Shown here piece after piece: positions 60,744 through 64,000 of a stretch of DNA of 64,000 nucleotides. Under the pieces are notes generated by a model that searched no databases, had not been told where the DNA came from, and worked only from the letters and a program-made list of their open reading frames with translations. Location: the NCBI RefSeq assembly GCF_005222705.1, contig NZ_STGF01000022.1, positions 1-64,000 of the forward strand. Reading direction: 5' to 3'. Origin of the DNA: Paenibacillus sp. SY21-1. GTDB taxonomy: Bacteria; Bacillota; Bacilli; Paenibacillales; Paenibacillaceae. Within the stretch, counting starts at the first letter, position 1. Every line of letters begins with the position of its first letter. A program made the translations under genes and the position numbers.

Positions 60744-62267
60744 TTAAGATTTGGATTGCAATGCGTATTGCTCTTCTTGTAATGCGCCCTTTTCTTCTTC
60801 AGCCTTTTCATCGAACCACCAATGGTAGCCATCCTGGCTTAACAGCTCATCTGATGCGGCCGGGCCATTAGAGCCGGCTTCATAAATATGCAGCGGCACA
60901 AGGTTTTCTACGTAAGCATCCAAAATCGGCTGCACCCATGCCCAGGACAACTCGACTTCATCCCAATGCGCAAAAAAGGTGGAATCGCCATTCAGCGCAT
61001 CGCGAATCAAATTCTCGTAGGCCTCGGGAACATTATCCCGATTCTCTTGGAAATCGAAATGCATCGGCATAAAATCGCCATGATGCAACGAATTTTTTGT
61101 ATTGAGCTGGAGCGATATGCTCTCGTTAGGACTAATTTCAAACACGAGCAAATTAGGCGCTTTGGACGTGTCGCTAGATCCGCCATTTTTGAACGCTTCT
61201 TTAAATTCAATAACGATACGCGTAGATTTATTGTTTAACCTTTTCCCGGTACGAATGTAAATCGGAACGCCACGCCAGAAATAATCGTCAATTTGCAGCT
61301 TCGCGGCGATAAAGGTATCATTTTGCGAGTTTGCTGGAATGTTTGGTTCCTCCGTATACGGCACGACCGGCTTGCCTTGAATGACGCCAGCGCCGTACTG
61401 CCCGCGTACAACCTGCGCTTTGACATCTTCCTTTTGCAGCAGCTCAAGCGATTCCATAATCAGTTTCTTTTTGAAGCGGACATCCTCCGAAGTGCTTTTG
61501 TTAGGCAAATGGATCGTCAGCGTCATAAGCAGTTGAAGCATATGGTTCTGGAACATATCTCTAACGGCGCCGACATGGTCGTAATAGCCTGCTCGCTCTT
61601 CAACGCCTACCGTTTCGTTGGCCGTAATTTGAACATTGGCGATATAGCGTTTGTCCCATAGCGCCTGCAGCACCGGATTGCTTTGCTTAAGAATTTCAAG
61701 CTTTTGCACCATCGGCTTGCCAAGGTAATGGTCGATCCGGAATATTTCATCCTCTGTAAACGCCTTGCTCAAGTTTTTGTTTAGCTCACGAGCGGATTGC
61801 AGATCATGACCAAACGGTTTCTCAATTACAAAACGTTTCCAGCCTTTTGCGGAGCCAAGGCCGCTGGCCTGAATATTGGCTGCAATCGGTTCAAAAAACT
61901 CTGGCCCTACCGAAAGATAGAACATCCGGTTAGGCTCCATGCCAAGCGCTTGCTCTTGCTGCTCGATCAGGCCCAGCAATTTAATATAATCCTCTTTATG
62001 GTTGACGTTCAGGACCGAATAACGAAAAGCTCGCAAGAAGTTATTCAGTATAACGGGATCATTCGCTTCTCTTCTGGAAAACATGCGGAGGGATTCCTCG
62101 ACTTTGGCTTGGAACGTATGATCGGAAAGCTCTCTTCTTCCTAAACCGAATACGGAGAAGGATTGCGGCAGTTTCTGATCTATGAACAAGTTAAACAAGG
62201 CAGGGAATATTTTTCTTTTGGCTAAATCACCAGTTGCTCCAAACAAAACAAATGTAGTTGCTTCCAT
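60744..62267 (-). CDS. zwf: Glucose-6-phosphate 1-dehydrogenase
   Basis: The 507-aa enzyme starts the oxidative pentose phosphate pathway by oxidising glucose 6-phosphate with NADP. It shows the N-terminal FGATGDLAKRKIFPALFNL, the active-site RIDHYLGKPMVQ and the C-terminal FNFPNE-like HWDEVELSWAWVQPI. Length matches the family. A good ribosome-binding site (GGAAGGAG) precedes the start on the minus strand. Together with gnd it supplies NADPH and pentoses. Confidence 0.95.
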   Translation of the reverse strand: MEATTFVLFGATGDLAKRKIFPALFNLFIDQKLPQSFSVFGLGRRELSDHTFQAKVEESLRMFSRREANDPVILNNFLRAFRYSVLNVNHKEDYIKLLGLIEQQEQALGMEPNRMFYLSVGPEFFEPIAANIQASGLGSAKGWKRFVIEKPFGHDLQSARELNKNLSKAFTEDEIFRIDHYLGKPMVQKLEILKQSNPVLQALWDKRYIANVQITANETVGVEERAGYYDHVGAVRDMFQNHMLQLLMTLTIHLPNKSTSEDVRFKKKLIMESLELLQKEDVKAQVVRGQYGAGVIQGKPVVPYTEEPNIPANSQNDTFIAAKLQIDDYFWRGVPIYIRTGKRLNNKSTRIVIEFKEAFKNGGSSDTSKAPNLLVFEISPNESISLQLNTKNSLHHGDFMPMHFDFQENRDNVPEAYENLIRDALNGDSTFFAHWDEVELSWAWVQPILDAYVENLVPLHIYEAGSNGPAASDELLSQDGYHWWFDEKAEEEKGALQEEQYALQSKS

Positions 62268-62431
62268 TTTGCTTCTCCTTCCAGCAGGGCCTTGTGGTTA
62301 GCTCTGTTTTCTTTTTCTTAAAATAACTATAATACGAATAGCGCATATTGAGGTAATTAATATATTTCAGAGGAGATATAGAAACGTTCTATGACCCTTG
62401 TGATAATTGGCCTGCAGCCGATATTTATTCT

Positions 62432-62487
62432 CAAAAAACAAGCCAGCGCCAGCCAAGACATCCTAAATGTCCATGGCTGACGCTGGC
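62432..62487 (-). terminator. Rho-independent terminator
   Basis: A long imperfect stem (GCCAGCG.CAGCCA with TGGCTG.CGCTGGC, plus inner GAC/GTC pairing) is followed on the minus strand by TTGTTTTTTG. It lies just after the PadR-like gene. Confidence 0.85.
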
Positions 62488-62504
62488 TACTAAAGCATTC
62501 ATGC

Positions 62505-62888
62505 TTAATTATATCTTTTCATATAGTTCTCGAATCGGTTGTAGACCTGCTTGGCCCGATTGACACGGTCCGGAAGCTCGCGAACTAGCGCTTGGAAATA
62601 ATCCATCCCATAGTCGGTTATTTGATAATAGCGATTATAGCGATTGTCGCTCTCCCATCTCCGCGTAACATGCCCCTGGTCGGAAAGCGCTTTAAGCCGC
62701 TGGCTAAGATAACCGTCGTTAACCCCGACTGATCCCCCGAGAGCCAGAATGATCCGCTGCTCGATTTCTTTGGCATACAGCCGTCCCTGCTGCAACTCGG
62801 ACAAAACAACAAAATCTATGACTTGTTGAACCTTCACGACGTACCCAAGCGATTCCTGTTTTTCTATCGGATTTTCATTGCGCGCCAA
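62505..62888 (-). CDS. PadR-like transcriptional regulator
   Basis: The 127-aa protein has a winged helix at residues about 20-95: VIDFVVLSELQQGRLYAKEIEQRI, then GVNDGYLSQRLKALSDQGHVTRRW and the aromatic YNRYYQITDYGMDYFQ wing. A C-terminal helix (VNRAKQVYNRFENYMKRY) probably dimerises, as in PadR proteins. It is a single gene with its own terminator. The target is unknown. Confidence 0.82.
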   Translation of the reverse strand: MARNENPIEKQESLGYVVKVQQVIDFVVLSELQQGRLYAKEIEQRIILALGGSVGVNDGYLSQRLKALSDQGHVTRRWESDNRYNRYYQITDYGMDYFQALVRELPDRVNRAKQVYNRFENYMKRYN

Positions 62889-63251
62889 ATCATTCCCTCC
62901 TCTACCCTCGTTTGTGGTGTTATGTAGCAGCCATGTCCACTCGCCTCTTTCAGTATATCATGGAATTATTTTCTATACAAACATTTGTTCCCAGCGGTTG
63001 CAGTTGGCGGATTGCGAGCAGGAGCTTTATGAGAGAGAGAGGGAATGGCATTTTTACCGAATTCAATATGTTTTTATATAATAAACTTGATAACAAGTAT
63101 ATTGAAAAGAAGCATTTAGAGCGGTCTAAACGGTCAAAACGACCCCAAAAAGCGGAATCCATCCTCCGGCGATCACAGCTTTTTTCCGTATAAACCGGCC
63201 AGCGAGATGTAAGAGGTGCAAAATAAATGGACAAACGAAGGAGGATATCAA
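62889..63251. other. Intergenic region
   Basis: I see no gene or strong regulatory signal here apart from the ribosome-binding site GAAGGAGGATATCAA near 63237-63251, which serves the small frame at 63252. Open frames of 60-95 codons that cross it have no ribosome-binding site and unlikely composition. Confidence 0.4.
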
Positions 63252-63371
63252 GTGAAAATGATGTATTCGCGGCGAATTGCGTGGCAATCTTTTTTATCGT
63301 TCAAGATTTTTGAAGCCATAACCATGCTTCCCTTTTTCGAACATTTAGACGAAGCGTACAGTCAAATGTGA
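63252..63371 (+). CDS. Very small protein (39 aa), unknown
   Basis: The frame starts at GTG 63252, seven bases after a textbook GGAGG. It encodes MKMMYSRRIAWQSFLSFKIF and then EAITMLPFFEHLDEAYSQM. It has a mixed basic and aromatic composition with no membrane segment. The stop codon lies in the loop of an 11-bp hairpin (63351-63392), which suggests that a transcript ends here. The ribosome-binding site is the main support. I do not recognise the protein. Confidence 0.45.
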   Translation: MKMMYSRRIAWQSFLSFKIFEAITMLPFFEHLDEAYSQM

Positions 63372-63392
63372 ATAAAACAGCCTGTACGCTTC
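63351..63392. terminator. Hairpin between convergent genes
   Basis: GAAGCGTACAG (63351-63361) is perfectly complementary to CTGTACGCTTC (63382-63392). No T-run is present, but the position, between the small frame and the convergent DUF3105 gene, suits a bidirectional terminator. Confidence 0.55.
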
Positions 63393-63404
63393 GCCCTATG
63401 CAAG

Positions 63405-64000
63405 TTACATCGTGCCCCCGCCTCGGCGAATGCTTGGTGGAATTTTCTCAGGGCCTTGATTAATATAATCATGAATAAATTTGCCGATTTTTTCAGCATC
63501 AAACGTTTCCAGCTCCATCGTTTTAGTCCATGCCGTTACGACAACCGCTTTTCCTTCCGGAATCGCATCATTGGGAACGGCGAGCACGCCAGCGCCTGCT
63601 TCCTTGAACTTGGCCAAATACTGCAGCTGCTCGATAAGGACGCTGTCCGCGTCGGCACGGTAGTTGATAATAATATCCCCATGCTCCTGGTTATGAACCA
63701 ACATCTCCGTCGCAGGTTTTTCCTCGTAAAAACCAAACTTCAAATCATGGGGACTATGAGTGCCGGAAGTCGGTATGCTCATCTCATATTCCACCGGATC
63801 ATCTGTATGATCAGCTCCGTAATACGGATCTTCCCTTACCTCAATCGTCGTATCAAAATCCAGTTTCTTGGATGAAAAAGATTGGCCCAGATTTTGTCCA
63901 AAATGTGCGATCGTAAGCAAAATCGTCAAGGCCAGCCCCGTGTGCGCGACAAAGCGCATTTTCTTTGTTTTTTGTTTAAGAGCGGACTTTTGCTCCTTTT
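63405..64000 (-). CDS. DUF3105 protein, N terminus cut by the window edge
   Basis: The visible 184 residues from the ATG at 63959 show one membrane segment (MRFVAHTGLALTILLTIAHF) and an external domain with SIPTSGTHSPHDL, LVHNQEHGDIIINYRA and TAWTKTMELETF, the DUF3105 pattern with paired His residues that may bind metal. Upstream of that ATG the same frame stays open to the window end and encodes a Lys-rich stretch (KEQKSALKQKTKKM), typical of the cytosolic part before such a membrane segment. The true start is therefore probably outside the window. Function is not known to me. Confidence 0.82.
   Translation of the reverse strand, partial: KEQKSALKQKTKKMRFVAHTGLALTILLTIAHFGQNLGQSFSSKKLDFDTTIEVREDPYYGADHTDDPVEYEMSIPTSGTHSPHDLKFGFYEEKPATEMLVHNQEHGDIIINYRADADSVLIEQLQYLAKFKEAGAGVLAVPNDAIPEGKAVVVTAWTKTMELETFDAEKIGKFIHDYINQGPEKIPPSIRRGGGTM

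Noticed and set aside
62912..63193. 93-codon frame before the small 39-aa gene
   Set aside because: No ribosome-binding site, very unusual amino acid composition, and it overlaps non-coding sequence upstream of the PadR-like gene.

Overview
The window looks like the chromosome of a Paenibacillus-type member of the Bacillales. The DNA is moderately GC-rich, Shine-Dalgarno sequences are strong, and TTG/GTG starts are frequent. Gene families typical of the group are present: YesMN-type sensor/regulator pairs beside LplB/LplC sugar permeases, a methylcitrate operon like B. subtilis mmg, YeeI, and a YtrA-type GntR with an ABC exporter. This assignment is inference from gene content; no rRNA, tRNA or CRISPR array was seen.

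Layout. 0.3-8.2 kb: a seven-gene, tightly coupled acyl-CoA and propionyl-CoA operon (acyl-CoA dehydrogenase-like protein, mmgA, mmgB, mmgC, prpB, mmgD, mmgE), followed by a short YitT-like membrane protein. 9-10 kb: a secreted unknown and a TerB-like protein. 10.2-13.7 kb: a GntR-ABC exporter operon with a promoter-overlapping operator. 13.8-17.8 kb: an AraC regulator, an ABC-F protein, an unknown on the minus strand, and yeeI. 17.9-21.1 kb: an NrtR-like Nudix regulator with a perfect upstream palindrome, an ADP-ribosylglycohydrolase and a TerD-vWA protein. 21.3-23.3 kb: a Cys-rich pentapeptide protein and a soluble PAS-MCP transducer. 23.5-35.5 kb: a carbohydrate locus (FAD oxidoreductase, YesM/YesN pair, two permeases, lipoprotein, large secreted glycoside hydrolase with an internal cre site). 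35.6-37.2 kb: a TetR regulator and a small-molecule phosphotransferase. 37.3-43.6 kb: a Nik/Cnt-type metal or metallophore ABC operon with an MFS exporter behind a Zur-like operator. 43.6-45.5 kb: an EamA transporter with a leader terminator, divergent from a DUF2975/XRE pair. 45.7-48.4 kb: the metNIQ methionine importer. 48.5-51.7 kb: ArsR, an SRPBCC protein and a UvrA-like ABC protein. 52-54.2 kb: a serine hydrolase, a LytTR regulator and a DUF3021-like membrane protein. 54.5-55.4 kb: a methyltransferase. 55.6-59.2 kb: a disrupted AT-rich island (truncated monooxygenase, IS4-family element, gene fragments, Mrr-like nuclease, 22-bp inverted repeat, protease-like pseudogene). 59.3-62.3 kb: zwf-gnd of the pentose phosphate pathway. 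62.5-64 kb: a PadR-like regulator, a very small ORF and a DUF3105 protein cut by the window edge.

The strongest leads are: (1) the NrtR-like regulator / ADP-ribosylglycohydrolase / TerD-vWA cluster, which suggests an ADP-ribose-responsive stress system; (2) the metal transporter plus exporter under a Zur-like box, with no metallophore synthesis genes nearby; (3) the Mrr-like nuclease with an unrecognised C-terminal half in the AT-rich island; (4) the leader attenuator in front of the EamA gene. All functions are inferred from protein motifs and gene order read by eye; no database search was run.
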